Notes under the pieces: generated by a model
Told to the model about the DNA's origin: nothing
The model's input: only the letters and a program-made list of their open reading frames with translations
Database searches by the model: none
Translations under genes and position numbers: made by a program
Shown: piece after piece, positions 33,662 through 42,987 of the stretch
How positions within the stretch are numbered: position 1 is the stretch's first letter
How the letters are laid out: every line of letters begins with the position of its first letter
NCBI RefSeq assembly: GCF_029263665.1
Contig: NZ_JAJUFQ010000002.1
Location: 1-64,000, forward strand
Length of the DNA: 64,000 bases
Source of the DNA: Halomonas sp.
Lineage (GTDB): Bacteria > Pseudomonadota > Gammaproteobacteria > Pseudomonadales > Halomonadaceae
Direction: 5' to 3'

Positions 33662-33736
33662 TGGCTGGGGTAGGAGGATTCGAACCTCCGAATGCCGATA
33701 CCAAAAACCGGTGCCTTACCACTTGGCGATACCCCA
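33662..33736 (-). tRNA. tRNA-Gln (anticodon TTG)
   Basis: The reverse strand begins TGGGGTATCGCCAAG and ends CCCCAGCCA, with an anticodon loop TTTTGGT giving TTG, typical of tRNA-Gln for CAA codons. CCA is encoded. It lies between tRNA-Phe and tRNA-Thr on the same transcript. Confidence 0.96.
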
Positions 33737-33743
33737 GCAAAGT

Positions 33744-33819
33744 TGGTGGCCAGAGACGGAATCGAACCGCCGACACGGGGATTTTCAATCCCCTGCTCTA
33801 CCGACTGAGCTATCTGGCC
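33744..33819 (-). tRNA. tRNA-Phe (anticodon GAA)
   Basis: The reverse strand begins GGCCAGATAGCTCAG and ends TGGCCACCA, with anticodon loop TTGAAAA giving GAA. CCA is encoded. It is the first tRNA of the leftward Phe-Gln-Thr operon and stands about ten bases after the predicted start of transcription. Confidence 0.96.
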
Positions 33820-33836
33820 CCTTGCCAACGCCGCGT

Positions 33837-33865
33837 ATTAAACCCTAAGAGGTTCTTTCCGTCAA
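33837..33865 (-). promoter_or_regulatory. Sigma-70 promoter of the tRNA operon
   Basis: On the reverse strand TTGACG, 17 bases, TTTAAT: a near-consensus promoter. The expected start point is close to 33830, about ten bases before tRNA-Phe. Just downstream of the -10 the bases are GC-rich (ACGCGGCG), as in stringently controlled stable RNA promoters. Confidence 0.85.
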
Positions 33866-33909
33866 CCCCTTTCCTTTCAAAAAGATGGCGATGAGGTGAA
33901 AGAGATCCT

Positions 33910-34185
33910 TCATGGCTGATCGCGAGGTACATAGCCCTCGGCCTGATCAGTTTCCTGGTTGTCGAGGAAGCGTTCCATCTGCTCCATCAGATATTCCCGG
34001 GCGGCAGGATCGAGCATATTGAGATGCTTCTCGTTGATCAGGCGAGTCTGCAGTGCCTGCCATTCCTGCCAGGCCTTCTGGGACACCGTCGCTTGTATCT
34101 CCTGGCCTTTCTTTCCGGGCAGCGGTGGAAACGGCAGGGCGTCAAGCTCCTGTTGGTACTTGCGGCAGAAAACCGTTTGGCTCAT
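33910..34185 (-). CDS. yggX: Probable Fe(2+)-trafficking protein YggX
   Basis: From ATG 34185 (GAGGAG upstream) this is a 91-residue protein, the exact length of E. coli YggX. It shows [37 protein letters not shown] and LINEKHLNM, all conserved. It protects iron-sulfur clusters and helps iron handling. It lies downstream of mutY on the same strand, the usual mutY-yggX pair, which links it to the iron-sulfur enzyme MutY. Confidence 0.95.
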   Translation of the reverse strand: MSQTVFCRKYQQELDALPFPPLPGKKGQEIQATVSQKAWQEWQALQTRLINEKHLNMLDPAAREYLMEQMERFLDNQETDQAEGYVPRDQP

Positions 34186-34313
34186 GGATGTCTCCTCATA
34201 TATGGACAGGGCAATGCAAAATGCGTGATCGGAAGATACAAGTTTGGCGAGCAGCATATCAGTGAGCGGCGCTCTCTTCCTCCGGCTCATGTCCCTCAAT
34301 CCTGTCCCTCAAC

Positions 34314-35432
34314 TCATTCCGAAGGCGGCTGGCTCAAGGCGAAAGGCGCCAGCGAGCCAAGCAGTTTCTTCACCGGCGCAGCCAGGCCGATAGCAGCCGG
34401 GGCTTCGGGGTCGTACCACATACGGGTCTCGGCCACGCTGTTCAGTTGCTCCACCTGCGCGGGCACTGGGGTGATTTCCAGGCGAAAGTGACTGAACACA
34501 TGCGTAAAGGACTCCCACGCGGCTGAGCGTAGGGCTCCCGGGGCATGCTCGGCCAGCCACGCATCAATCTCGGCATCCGAGTCGAATTGCGGAAGGATCC
34601 ACAGACCTCCCCACAGCCCCTCTGCCGGGCGCTGCTCAAGCAGAATGCGCCCCTGGGAGTCACTCAGCACCAGCATCCGAGTCGTACGAACCGGGATGCT
34701 TTTTTTCGGTTTGGACTCAGGAAAGCGTTTCTCTTCCCCTTGGGCATGGGCAACGCACACATCAGCAAAAGGACAACGCTCGCAGTCCGGCTTGCCTCGG
34801 CGACACAGGGTTGCCCCCAGGTCCATCATCGCCTGGGTGAAGTCCACCACTCGTTCGGCTGGCGTATAGTGTTCGGCCAACTGCCAGAGTCCACGCTCCA
34901 CTGCCGGCCGACCAGGCCAGCCTTGCTGGGCATGCAGACGAGTCAGCACGCGCTTGACGTTACCATCCAGGATTACGGCACGCTGCCCGGTGCTCTGAGC
35001 AATGATGGCCCCCGCCGTAGAACGTCCGATGCCTGGCAGTGCCGCCATAGCGTCGAGGCTATCCACGGGAAACTCTCCCGCATGCTCGGCCACCACGACC
35101 TGAGCAGCCTTGTGCAGATTTCGCCCCCGCGCGTAGTACCCAAGCCCGGTCCACAGGTGCAGCACTTCGTCCTGGCTGGCTCGGGCCAGAGATGACACAT
35201 CGGGGAAGCGCTCCATGAAGCGCTCGAAATAGGGAATCACAGTGGCCACCTGAGTCTGCTGCAGCATGATTTCCGATACCCAGACCCGATAGGGAGTACG
35301 TTGCTGCTGCCAGGGCAGGTCATGGCGACCATGCACATCGAACCAGTCCAGCAGACGCTTGGCAAAGGTGTCGCGGTCGAGCACCGGCAGAGAAGCGCCG
35401 GTACCATCATTCACGGAAGAAATATTTGTCAT
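34314..35432 (-). CDS. mutY: A/G-specific adenine DNA glycosylase MutY
   Basis: This 372-residue glycosylase removes adenine paired with 8-oxoguanine. It has LPWQQQRTPYRVWVSEIMLQQTQV, the helix-hairpin-helix LPGIGRSTAGAI with the catalytic Asp in the following segment, the [4Fe-4S] motif C-X6-C-X2-C-X5-C (CRRGKPDCERCPFADVC), and a C-terminal NUDIX-like domain (about residues 240-365) that reads the oxidised base. Length is normal. Confidence 0.96.
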   Translation of the reverse strand: MTNISSVNDGTGASLPVLDRDTFAKRLLDWFDVHGRHDLPWQQQRTPYRVWVSEIMLQQTQVATVIPYFERFMERFPDVSSLARASQDEVLHLWTGLGYYARGRNLHKAAQVVVAEHAGEFPVDSLDAMAALPGIGRSTAGAIIAQSTGQRAVILDGNVKRVLTRLHAQQGWPGRPAVERGLWQLAEHYTPAERVVDFTQAMMDLGATLCRRGKPDCERCPFADVCVAHAQGEEKRFPESKPKKSIPVRTTRMLVLSDSQGRILLEQRPAEGLWGGLWILPQFDSDAEIDAWLAEHAPGALRSAAWESFTHVFSHFRLEITPVPAQVEQLNSVAETRMWYDPEAPAAIGLAAPVKKLLGSLAPFALSQPPSE

Positions 35433-35474
35433 AGGGGACCTGCACTTATCCTCGCGCAGTGTTCAGCACGCACG

Positions 35475-35503
35475 AAAAAAAGCGCCGACATGGCTGTCGG
35501 CGC
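35475..35503 (-). terminator. Terminator after asmA
   Basis: A nine-base-pair stem GCGCCGACA/TGTCGGCGC with a four-base loop, followed on the reverse strand by seven T residues. It ends the panZ-like/asmA transcript before mutY. Confidence 0.88.
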
Positions 35504-35524
35504 AGGGACTGGCTTGCTTGGTGC

Positions 35525-37924
35525 TCAATTGAATAGACCACGTACTGCGTCACGAAGTTCCTTGCTGGCATCGTCGCCAATACGTTCATCGAGCTTTTCC
35601 AGCTCTTTATCAAGGCGCTCTTCAAGCTTCTCCTGAGCTTGGCCCTTGACCTCGTCTCCGGCCAGGCGACCAAGATTATGGCGGAAAGCATCAGTATCGA
35701 AGGAACACCATTCTTTGCTGTCCGTACCCAGAGTACCCTCGCAGCGCACCGGGAACTCCAGCTTGGTCAGACGAGGATTGACACTGCAGGCCGCATCGGC
35801 GGTATCCACAAAGTGCCCTGCACCTGTGGCCTCAAACACTCTGGAACCAAGATCCAGCTGCCCTTGGCCACGCATTTCAATGCCAGGCAGTGTGATCAAC
35901 AGATCTTCGTTGTGCGCGACGCCGTCACGAATATCGAAGGTGGCACTGATGTCCTCGAAGCGAGTGTTCTCGCTCCAATCTCGAGTGGTGGACTCGCCTT
36001 CCAGGCTGGCCACTGCTGTGCACAGCTGGCGGGAAATATTGGCCCGCGGAATGCTGCCTTCCTTGATCTGCGTTTTCAGGGTGCCATTCAAATGGCGCAC
36101 CAGCTCATGCGAAGCATTGCCACGCGAAGTGAATTCACCCTCGGCATCAAGCCGACCTTCCAAGGGAGCAGGATCTTCCCCCAGCGAGACCAGCAATGGC
36201 GCCAGGCGGACGTCCTGAACCTTGGGTGTCAGCGTCCACTTCAGTGGTTTTTCCGTGGCGTCCAGCTCCCCCGTCGCCTGTAACTTGCCTTCATGAAAGT
36301 CCGCATCGAATTGGGTAAGGCGATGCTTTCCATCCTTGCCCTGGGTCTTGAGGATGACATCCTCGTAGGTCTGGCCACCGAGAATCAGCTTCCCGAGTGC
36401 GAGGTCCACGTCTTCTTCAACTCTCGCCAGCCATTCAGCCGGAAGAATCGCGGTCGCCTCATCCTGGGCAATGGCCGCAGAAATACCTGGAATACTTGCC
36501 GTCGCCTCGCCCTGGGGTTCCTCCGTCGGAGGCAAGTAACTATCGAGGTCCAGGCCCTCTCCTTCAAGGTCGACACTCAGGCTGCCACCATCGAAGCGCG
36601 CTGCCAGGTTACCGCTGAACGTCTGATCATCCAGAACCAGCGTCAGGCCCTTGAGGGTCATCTCATCCATGCTGCCTTTCACAGGGCTAGTCAGGGCCAC
36701 TTCCGACAAGGCGTCGGAGCTTGCCATGCCAGGTAACGCATTCATCCGCGTCAACCAGGGACGCAACGACATCGGCGCCAGACGCAGCTGACCATCGTAG
36801 CTCGGTTCACCCGTCAGGTCGGCAACGTTGAGATTACCTCGCAGGGATAGGCCATCCGGACCGGTCAACGCCATATCACGCAGCTGCGCCGTGTCCTCGG
36901 CAAGATCGGACTCCAGCTGGAAGGCCAGGGAGAGATCGACCGGCTTTTCACCCAGGCGCGGATCGAGCAGGGAGCCATCAAGCACACCACCGCGCAGCAG
37001 CAAGCGCTGCTGGTCCAGATCCAGCACCAGCTTGTTGCCGACCAGGGTCGCCTTCTGGCTGGCACTTTCCCCCTCCAGAAGGGTATCGGTCTGCAAGGAG
37101 AAGTCCGTCAGTGCGTAACGCTTGTCCACCAGGCCAAGGGCAACCTGGCCAGTCAGCTTGACACTGCTTTCCAGTTGGGGGCTGCCATTCTCTTGCTCCC
37201 CCTGGATTTGCTCTTCCTGCTGTCCTTCTTGCTGCTGCCCTTCCTGCGGTTGGCCTTTCGCCACCTGATCAAATGACTTGAGCACAAAAGATGATGTGAC
37301 AGGGAAAGCCGACGTCGGATTGACGTTGGTACCATTCACCTTGAGATCCTCGGCCAGCCAGTCACGTCCGGCCTTGGCGTCAACCAGCCGCAGGGTCCCG
37401 TTCAACACATCCACACTGGCAATGTTGAGTGCCACCGAGAATCTGCCACTGGAAAGGCTGGGACCGGCACTGGCGGGGGCCAGTGCCTTTTCGGCGCCCT
37501 CGCCCTTTCCTTCCAGGCGCTCAAGCAGCGTTTCCCAGTTGCCATTGCCCTGTTCATCACGCTTGAGATTGAGGCTCAGGCCGTCCAGCGTCAGTCCATC
37601 GACTGCGACCACACCTTTCAGCAGCGGAGCAAATGCCAGACTGACAGATGCATGGTCGATAGCCGCAAAGGGGGCAGCCTGATCAGGTTGCTGCGGCAAC
37701 CGGGCTTCAGCCTGGGAAACACTGACGCCCAAGCGGGGATAAAATGACCAGTTCAGCGGCCCATCCAGTTCCAGCTCCAGGCCGGAGTGCTCTTCCACCA
37801 GTTCGACCAGCCGTGGCTTGAGATCATTGAGGTCGAAGAAAGTGGAGACATAGACCACCGCCCCAACCGCCACCAGAGCGAGTACGCCGACGACAGCCAG
37901 CAAGGTTCTTAACAAACGTTTCAT
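35525..37924 (-). CDS. asmA: AsmA-family inner-membrane protein
   Basis: This 799-residue protein has an N-terminal membrane anchor (about residues 5-27), then FDLNDLKPRLVELVEEHSGLELELDGPLNW, the AsmA signature, and a long beta-rich periplasmic body ending in the AsmA C-terminal domain (about 560-760, TGKLDA-like and GSIPRANISRQLC). AsmA-like proteins form hydrophobic bridges for lipid transport to the outer membrane. A Gln/Glu-rich low-complexity linker lies near residues 220-245. It overlaps the upstream acetyltransferase by four bases. Confidence 0.9.
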   Translation of the reverse strand: MKRLLRTLLAVVGVLALVAVGAVVYVSTFFDLNDLKPRLVELVEEHSGLELELDGPLNWSFYPRLGVSVSQAEARLPQQPDQAAPFAAIDHASVSLAFAPLLKGVVAVDGLTLDGLSLNLKRDEQGNGNWETLLERLEGKGEGAEKALAPASAGPSLSSGRFSVALNIASVDVLNGTLRLVDAKAGRDWLAEDLKVNGTNVNPTSAFPVTSSFVLKSFDQVAKGQPQEGQQQEGQQEEQIQGEQENGSPQLESSVKLTGQVALGLVDKRYALTDFSLQTDTLLEGESASQKATLVGNKLVLDLDQQRLLLRGGVLDGSLLDPRLGEKPVDLSLAFQLESDLAEDTAQLRDMALTGPDGLSLRGNLNVADLTGEPSYDGQLRLAPMSLRPWLTRMNALPGMASSDALSEVALTSPVKGSMDEMTLKGLTLVLDDQTFSGNLAARFDGGSLSVDLEGEGLDLDSYLPPTEEPQGEATASIPGISAAIAQDEATAILPAEWLARVEEDVDLALGKLILGGQTYEDVILKTQGKDGKHRLTQFDADFHEGKLQATGELDATEKPLKWTLTPKVQDVRLAPLLVSLGEDPAPLEGRLDAEGEFTSRGNASHELVRHLNGTLKTQIKEGSIPRANISRQLCTAVASLEGESTTRDWSENTRFEDISATFDIRDGVAHNEDLLITLPGIEMRGQGQLDLGSRVFEATGAGHFVDTADAACSVNPRLTKLEFPVRCEGTLGTDSKEWCSFDTDAFRHNLGRLAGDEVKGQAQEKLEERLDKELEKLDERIGDDASKELRDAVRGLFN

Positions 37925-38370
37925 CGACCACTGTCTCCTGTGGGCAGATCGAGCTCAAAATAGTCACCCGTGCGCGTAAGGTGGTATCCCATGCGCTGCA
38001 GCAGCACCTGATCGGCCACCTCCAGCTGCGCTGAATCCACTCTCAGACGCATTCCCTTGCCGCCAGCTTCAGCGCTGATCAATGCCATCAGTCGAGAGCC
38101 CACGCCGCGGCGACGTGTGGTCTTGCGTACGCAAAGGTCGGATAGACGCCAGGCGTCGCCATCCTCATACACGGCAACGGCGCCCAGCAGGCGATCGTTG
38201 AAGCGGGCACCCCAGAAGAAGCCCCTGGCCAGGTGCTGGGTGACATAGGCCCCAGGAGGCAACTGGATACGATTTTCAGGAGCATCGGCATAAATGCGCG
38301 TCAGGTCGATGCGCACTTGCTCTTCAGCGTCCCAGACGGTCTGATCGACGCGATAAAGAGTCACCGGCAT
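37921..38370 (-). CDS. PanZ/PanM-like GNAT acetyltransferase family protein
   Basis: From ATG 38370 this 149-residue protein has a GNAT fold: RFNDRLLGAVAVYEDGDAWRLSDLCVRKTTRRRGVGSRLM, with RRRGVG as the acetyl-CoA loop. E. coli PanZ has the very similar ARFNERLLAAV and RVREVTRRRGVG blocks and the same N-terminal RIDL motif; it senses acetyl-CoA and triggers PanD maturation. No panD is in the window, so the role is not certain. Its stop overlaps asmA. Confidence 0.75.
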   Translation of the reverse strand: MPVTLYRVDQTVWDAEEQVRIDLTRIYADAPENRIQLPPGAYVTQHLARGFFWGARFNDRLLGAVAVYEDGDAWRLSDLCVRKTTRRRGVGSRLMALISAEAGGKGMRLRVDSAQLEVADQVLLQRMGYHLTRTGDYFELDLPTGDSGR

Positions 38371-38450
38371 AAGCAGTCTCCATTGGCCGGGAAGCGACAT
38401 GAACTGCCGCAAGAGTGGGCGTATTGTAGCGGATGGGGTAAGCGATTCAC

Positions 38451-38456
38451 TATAAT
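38451..38456 (+). promoter_or_regulatory. Probable -10 box of the hisB operon
   Basis: A perfect TATAAT lies 66 bases before hisB in the gap between the divergent acetyltransferase and hisB. No good -35 is seen at 17 bases; TTGTAG is 21 bases away. Confidence 0.5.
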
Positions 38457-38521
38457 GTCTGCCTTGTGTTGCGTTGCACAGCAACCCCATTCTCGATATG
38501 CGCCCTGGCGCAGGAGACGAC

Positions 38522-39115
38522 ATGTCCGAGCGTATCGCCACGGTCAGCCGTGACACCAAGGAAACCCAGATCACTGTTACCATCAACCTCGACGGCAAAG
38601 GCCAGTTGAGTGGTGAAAGCGGGGTTCCCTTTCTCGACCACATGCTGGACCAGGTTGCCCGACACGGTATGATCGACCTGGATATGCAGGTCAATGGCGA
38701 CCTGCATATCGATGACCACCATACTGTCGAGGATCTCGGTATCACCCTTGGCCAGGCCTTCGACAAGGCCATTGGCGACAAGCGTGGTATCTATCGTTAT
38801 GGCCACGCCTATGTGCCGCTGGATGACGCCCTGTCACGCGTCGTGATCGATTTCTCCGGGCGCGCAGGCCTGTTCATGGATGTCGAATTCACTCGCGCCA
38901 ACATCGGCCGCATGGATACGCAGCTGTTCTGGGAGTTCTTCCAGGGCTTCGTCAACCATGCGCGGGTTACACTGCATATCGACAACCTAAAAGGCTTTAA
39001 TGCTCACCACCAGGCCGAAACTATCTTCAAGGCCTTCGGTCGGGCTCTGCGCATGGCCGCCGCCCAGGATCCGCGCATGGCGGGTCAGATGCCCTCTACC
39101 AAGGGTAGTTTGTAA
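38522..39115 (+). CDS. hisB: Imidazoleglycerol-phosphate dehydratase
   Basis: From ATG 38522 this is a 197-residue dehydratase for the seventh histidine step (IGP to imidazole acetol phosphate). Manganese-binding blocks HHTVEDLGI and [18 protein letters not shown] are clear, and [15 protein letters not shown] is typical. It is the stand-alone form without the phosphatase domain of the enteric bifunctional HisB. hisH follows after 15 bases. Confidence 0.97.
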   Translation: MSERIATVSRDTKETQITVTINLDGKGQLSGESGVPFLDHMLDQVARHGMIDLDMQVNGDLHIDDHHTVEDLGITLGQAFDKAIGDKRGIYRYGHAYVPLDDALSRVVIDFSGRAGLFMDVEFTRANIGRMDTQLFWEFFQGFVNHARVTLHIDNLKGFNAHHQAETIFKAFGRALRMAAAQDPRMAGQMPSTKGSL

Positions 39116-39130
39116 AATAAGGAGCATCCC

Positions 39131-39772
39131 ATGACCATTGCCGTTATCGACTACGGAATGGGCAATTTGCACTCCGTTGCCAAGGCGCTGGAACATGTCA
39201 CCCATGAAAATGTTCTGGTGACTCGCGATGCCCGTTCGATTCATGGCGCTACCCGCCTGGTGCTGCCGGGCCAGGGTGCCATCCGCGACTGCATGGGTGA
39301 ACTGGAGCGCACAGAACTACAAGGCCTGGTGCAGGAACTGCTCGCCGAACAATCCAAGCCTCTGCTTGGCATCTGCGTCGGCCAGCAGATGTTGATGGAT
39401 CGTAGCGACGAGAATGGCGGGGTTGATTGCCTGGGCTTTCTGCCCGGACAGGTCAAGCGCTTCCCCACCGACATGAGCGACGTCGATGGCAACCGCCTCA
39501 AGGTGCCGCACATGGGCTGGAATCAGGTCCATCAGCCGCTGGATCACCCACTGTGGGCTGGCATCGAGCAGGGCGAGAACTTCTATTTCGTGCATAGCTA
39601 CTATGTTGTCGCCGAACATGCCGCCCAGGTATTCGGCACCTGCGACTATGGCGATGTCAGTGCCCACGTCGCCATTGGCCGCGACGCCACCTTTGCCGTG
39701 CAGTTCCATCCAGAAAAAAGCGCCCGTGCGGGCCTGCGCCTGCTCGAGAATTTCGTGCAGTGGCAACCTTGA
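39131..39772 (+). CDS. hisH: Imidazole glycerol phosphate synthase, glutaminase subunit
   Basis: This 213-residue class I amidotransferase makes ammonia for HisF. The triad is the Cys in [10 protein letters not shown] and the His-Glu of [21 protein letters not shown] at the start and VPHMGWNQV are typical. It partners with HisF two genes downstream. Confidence 0.97.
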   Translation: MTIAVIDYGMGNLHSVAKALEHVTHENVLVTRDARSIHGATRLVLPGQGAIRDCMGELERTELQGLVQELLAEQSKPLLGICVGQQMLMDRSDENGGVDCLGFLPGQVKRFPTDMSDVDGNRLKVPHMGWNQVHQPLDHPLWAGIEQGENFYFVHSYYVVAEHAAQVFGTCDYGDVSAHVAIGRDATFAVQFHPEKSARAGLRLLENFVQWQP

Positions 39773-39851
39773 CAACACGTTCGCTGCATCACGACCAATA
39801 CATATAATGACACGTCAATAGCACCGACGAACGGTGCTCCGAGGACACGAC

Positions 39852-40592
39852 ATGCTGGTAATCCCCGCCATCGATCTCAAGGACGGCAAATGTGTGCGTC
39901 TCAAGCAAGGCCGCATGGATGATGCCACTACCTACGGCGATGACCCTGTGGCCATGGCCGCACGCTGGGTCGACGCTGGTGCTCGCCGCCTCCACCTGGT
40001 CGATCTCAATGGCGCTTTTGAAGGCCGTCCGGTCAATGGCGAGGCCGTCACGGCCATTGCCCGCCGCTATCCGGATCTACCCATCCAGATCGGAGGCGGC
40101 ATCCGTAGCGCCGAGACCATCGAGTATTACCTGAATGCCGGGGTGAGCCAGGTCATCATCGGCACCAAGGCCGTCAAGGAACCGGAATTTGTCGGCGAGA
40201 TGTGCCGCCTGTTCCCCGGTCATGTGATTGTTGGCCTGGATGCCAAAGACGGCCGCGTCGCCACCGACGGCTGGGCCGAGGTCTCCGAGATTCTGGCGGT
40301 GGATCTGGCCAAGCGCTTTGCAGATATCGGCGTATCCAGCATCGTATACACCGACATTTCCCGTGACGGAATGATGAATGGCGTCAACGTGGAAGCCACG
40401 GCTCACCTGGCACGAGAAGGTGGCCTGCCCGTCATCGCCTCTGGCGGAGTGACGAATCTGGACGATTTGCGGGCATTGATCACTGCTGGCGAACCGGGCA
40501 TCCTCGGCGCCATCACCGGCCGCGCCATCTACGAAGGCAGCCTGGACGTGGCCGAAGGCCAGCGTCTGTGCGACGAGCTGACTGCCGGCTGA
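39852..40592 (+). CDS. hisA: Phosphoribosylformimino-AICAR isomerase
   Basis: From ATG 39852 this 246-residue TIM barrel shows [17 protein letters not shown] with the catalytic Asp8, and later [13 protein letters not shown] with the second Asp, plus [11 protein letters not shown]. It performs the Amadori rearrangement before HisF. A TATAAT lies 44 bases upstream in the hisH-hisA gap, a possible internal promoter with a weak -35. Confidence 0.97.
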   Translation: MLVIPAIDLKDGKCVRLKQGRMDDATTYGDDPVAMAARWVDAGARRLHLVDLNGAFEGRPVNGEAVTAIARRYPDLPIQIGGGIRSAETIEYYLNAGVSQVIIGTKAVKEPEFVGEMCRLFPGHVIVGLDAKDGRVATDGWAEVSEILAVDLAKRFADIGVSSIVYTDISRDGMMNGVNVEATAHLAREGGLPVIASGGVTNLDDLRALITAGEPGILGAITGRAIYEGSLDVAEGQRLCDELTAG

Positions 40593-40631
40593 GGGTATAA
40601 CCGGCTGTAAGGTATAAAAAGGGCAACGACT

Positions 40632-41405
40632 ATGGCTCTCTCCAAACGCATCATCCCTTGCCTGGACGTGGACGCTGGGCGCGTCGTCAAGGGCGTCAAC
40701 TTCGTCGGCATCCGTGACGCCGGCGATCCGGTGGAGATCGCCCAGCGCTACAACCAGCAGGGCGCCGACGAGATCACTTTCCTCGACATCACGGCAAGCC
40801 ACGAGGACCGTGCCACGACAGTGGAAATGGTCGAGCGCATTGCAGGTGAGGTCTTCATCCCTTTGACCGTGGGTGGCGGGATTCGCACCTGCGATGATAT
40901 CCGTACCATGCTCAACGCTGGCGCCGACAAGGTATCCATCAATACCGCTGCCGTGACCAACCCCGAGTTCGTACGTGAAGCTGCCGAGCGCTTTGGCAGC
41001 CAGTGCATTGTCGTCGCCATCGATGCCAAGAAAGTCAGTGCCGAAGGCGAGACACCACGCTGGGAAATCTTCACCCATGGCGGTCGCCGCCCTACCGGCC
41101 TGGATGCCGTAGAATGGGCTCGCAAGATGGTGGACTATGGTGCTGGTGAACTGCTGCTGACCAGCATGGATCGTGACGGCACCAAGGCCGGCTTCGACCT
41201 TGGCGTCACTCGCGCCATCAGCGACGCGGTTCCGGTGCCGGTGATCGCCTCGGGTGGTGTCGGCAACCTCGACCATCTGGTGGAAGGCGTTATCGAAGGG
41301 CATGCCGACGCAGTGCTGGCCGCGAGCATCTTCCATTTCGCCGAACACACGATTCCTGAAGCCAAGCGCTATATGGCCGATAAAGGCATTATCATGCGCC
41401 TGTAA
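40632..41405 (+). CDS. hisF: Imidazole glycerol phosphate synthase, cyclase subunit
   Basis: This 257-residue TIM barrel begins [20 protein letters not shown] with the catalytic Asp11 and has [13 protein letters not shown] with the second Asp, along with FLDITAS and TVGGGIR. It is last of hisBHAF. hisG, hisD, hisI and hisE are not near; hisC is found 8 kb away. Confidence 0.97.
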   Translation: MALSKRIIPCLDVDAGRVVKGVNFVGIRDAGDPVEIAQRYNQQGADEITFLDITASHEDRATTVEMVERIAGEVFIPLTVGGGIRTCDDIRTMLNAGADKVSINTAAVTNPEFVREAAERFGSQCIVVAIDAKKVSAEGETPRWEIFTHGGRRPTGLDAVEWARKMVDYGAGELLLTSMDRDGTKAGFDLGVTRAISDAVPVPVIASGGVGNLDHLVEGVIEGHADAVLAASIFHFAEHTIPEAKRYMADKGIIMRL

Positions 41406-41447
41406 GCTCGAGATATCTCTCGCACTTTTACTGGCATGTACCCCCAA

Positions 41448-41471
41448 GCCGGAGGGCAGCAACCCTCCGGC
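41448..41471 (+). terminator. Hairpin after hisF
   Basis: A nine-base-pair perfect stem GCCGGAGGG/CCCTCCGGC with a CAGCAA loop, 43 bases after the hisF stop. No T run follows, so it may be a pausing or message-protecting hairpin rather than a full terminator. Confidence 0.5.
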
Positions 41472-41491
41472 ACCTGATATATGGAACCTTC

Positions 41492-42001
41492 ATGCCAACA
41501 CCGACAAGGATCGTCGCTATCCTGCTATCGGCATTGCTGCTTGCCCCAACCGGGGCAATGGCTCAAAAGCAAGACAAGCCAATACACATGGAACTGGATC
41601 ATGTGCTGGTACAGACTAGCCTCTATACCCAACATTATGATCCGGATCCAGATCACAACAATCACCAGAGCCTGATCAGCATCGAGCTCCACAATTCTCA
41701 GCGCTGGCTGGCAGGGACCGGATGGTTCAAGAACTCCTATGATCAGCCCACCTGGTACTGGTATGCCGGTCGCGAGTTTCCCTTCTGGCAGCCCAGCAAG
41801 AACACTCTGGTTCGAGGCAAGCTGACTGGCGGCCTGTTACGCGGCTACAAGGATGAATATCGCGACAAGATCCCTTTCAACCACTCCGGCATCGCTCCAG
41901 CGATACTGCCCAGCATCGGTGTACAGTGGGGCCGTGTAGAGTCGGACTTGATCCTGTTCGGCTCAGCTGGATTGATGATCACCGGCGGCATGAGCTTTTA
42001 A
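41492..42001 (+). CDS. Secreted, outer-membrane-like protein of unknown function
   Basis: This 169-residue protein has a Sec signal peptide (about residues 1-24, cut after AMA), then a Tyr/Trp/His-rich body and alternating hydrophobic strands ending in GLMITGGMSF. A C-terminal Phe after such a pattern suits an outer-membrane beta barrel with few strands. I do not recognise the family. It lies between the his cluster and a leftward gene with no clear operon. Confidence 0.7.
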   Translation: MPTPTRIVAILLSALLLAPTGAMAQKQDKPIHMELDHVLVQTSLYTQHYDPDPDHNNHQSLISIELHNSQRWLAGTGWFKNSYDQPTWYWYAGREFPFWQPSKNTLVRGKLTGGLLRGYKDEYRDKIPFNHSGIAPAILPSIGVQWGRVESDLILFGSAGLMITGGMSF

Positions 42002-42021
42002 CCATGGGATTTCAGCCAGAA

Positions 42022-42606
42022 TCAATCGAGGGATAACCCAAGATTGCTGACACCACCGTTACGCCCCAGCTTACGCAGCGACTTGAGCGCCTCTTTGTCG
42101 ATCACCCCTTCAGCCTCTTCCAGGATGGCATCCTGGAAGTCGTTTTCGTCTTCCATTAGTGGATGCTCCTTAAGTAACTGCGAAAGCGCCTGGGCATCTT
42201 CTTCACCTTCGGTCAGCTCGATGAACGCTCGTACTCCAGCCTTGGAGACTCGGCTGACCTCCAGAACCGCCTCTGGGGAAATGCCACGTAGCGTGTCAAG
42301 GATGGCCGATAAGGCGACAACGGCATCGGAGGCACGACGCGCACCAAAGCTGTCATCCTGTACTGGAGGCTCCAGCTCGGCGAGCTTCTCCGCCTGCTTG
42401 TCGAAATCGATCTTGGCGTTCTTCACCGCCAGCTGTTCCCACACCAGATCGAGAACCGCGCGCATGCCGGAGAGATCCCCATGCCCTGTAGTCTCGGCAT
42501 AGAGCGCATAGTTGGGTAACAGACGCTCAGTCAAAGCGGCCATGAAAGCCTGCTGCTGGGGTAGAGAAAGCCCCACTAGACGCTGATGAAAGCCAAGCTT
42601 AGCCAT
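42022..42606 (-). CDS. YjaG-family (DUF416) protein
   Basis: This 194-residue protein matches E. coli YjaG: GFHQRLVGLSLPQQQAFMAALTERLLPNY at the start and DDSFGARRASDAVVALSAILD in the middle. The family is of unknown function and highly acidic at the C-terminus. It is last of a leftward pair with the alkyltransferase-like gene. Confidence 0.88.
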   Translation of the reverse strand: MAKLGFHQRLVGLSLPQQQAFMAALTERLLPNYALYAETTGHGDLSGMRAVLDLVWEQLAVKNAKIDFDKQAEKLAELEPPVQDDSFGARRASDAVVALSAILDTLRGISPEAVLEVSRVSKAGVRAFIELTEGEEDAQALSQLLKEHPLMEDENDFQDAILEEAEGVIDKEALKSLRKLGRNGGVSNLGLSLD

Positions 42607-42645
42607 GCAGTTTCAGTTCCTTTTTTACCTGTCCGTTTCCGGTGC

Positions 42646-42939
42646 TCATGGCCAGAAACGCTCCACGGGAATTCGCCCGCGCACATCGAAGGCAATGCCT
42701 TCATCAATCAAGCGACGACGCTGTTCATCAGCACCACTATGGTCAGCCAGCTTGCGTGAGGAGGTCACTACGCGAAACCATGGCAACTCGTGCCCCGAAG
42801 GCAGGTCACGCAACGCCCTGGCCACCATACGCGCAGTGGCGCCATCGGTCATCTTGGCAATGCGCCCATAGCTGGTAACTCGCCCTTCAGGAATCGAAGC
42901 GATGATAGTGAGAATCTGTTCTCGAACCAAAGGATTCAT
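42646..42939 (-). CDS. Alkyltransferase-like protein (ATL)
   Basis: This 97-residue protein is the MGMT DNA-binding domain alone: IPEGRVTSYGRIAKM, RMVARALRDLP, and PWFRVVTSSRKL where the methyl-accepting PCHRV of MGMT would be. Trp replaces Cys, which defines ATL proteins; they bind O6-alkylguanine without repair and recruit nucleotide excision repair. It lies 39 bases upstream of the YjaG gene on the same strand. Confidence 0.93.
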   Translation of the reverse strand: MNPLVREQILTIIASIPEGRVTSYGRIAKMTDGATARMVARALRDLPSGHELPWFRVVTSSRKLADHSGADEQRRRLIDEGIAFDVRGRIPVERFWP

Positions 42940-42987
42940 GTGACCATTAACACTGATGTCTGATTTGCTTATTCACGCGAGGCCAAT

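Noticed and set aside
39769..39808. Full sigma-70 promoter before hisA from TTGACA and TATAAT
   Set aside because: The two boxes are 28 bases apart, too far for one promoter.
40077..41462. Leftward open frame of 461 codons across hisA and hisF
   Set aside because: Both rightward genes have all catalytic motifs; the long antisense frame is a composition effect.
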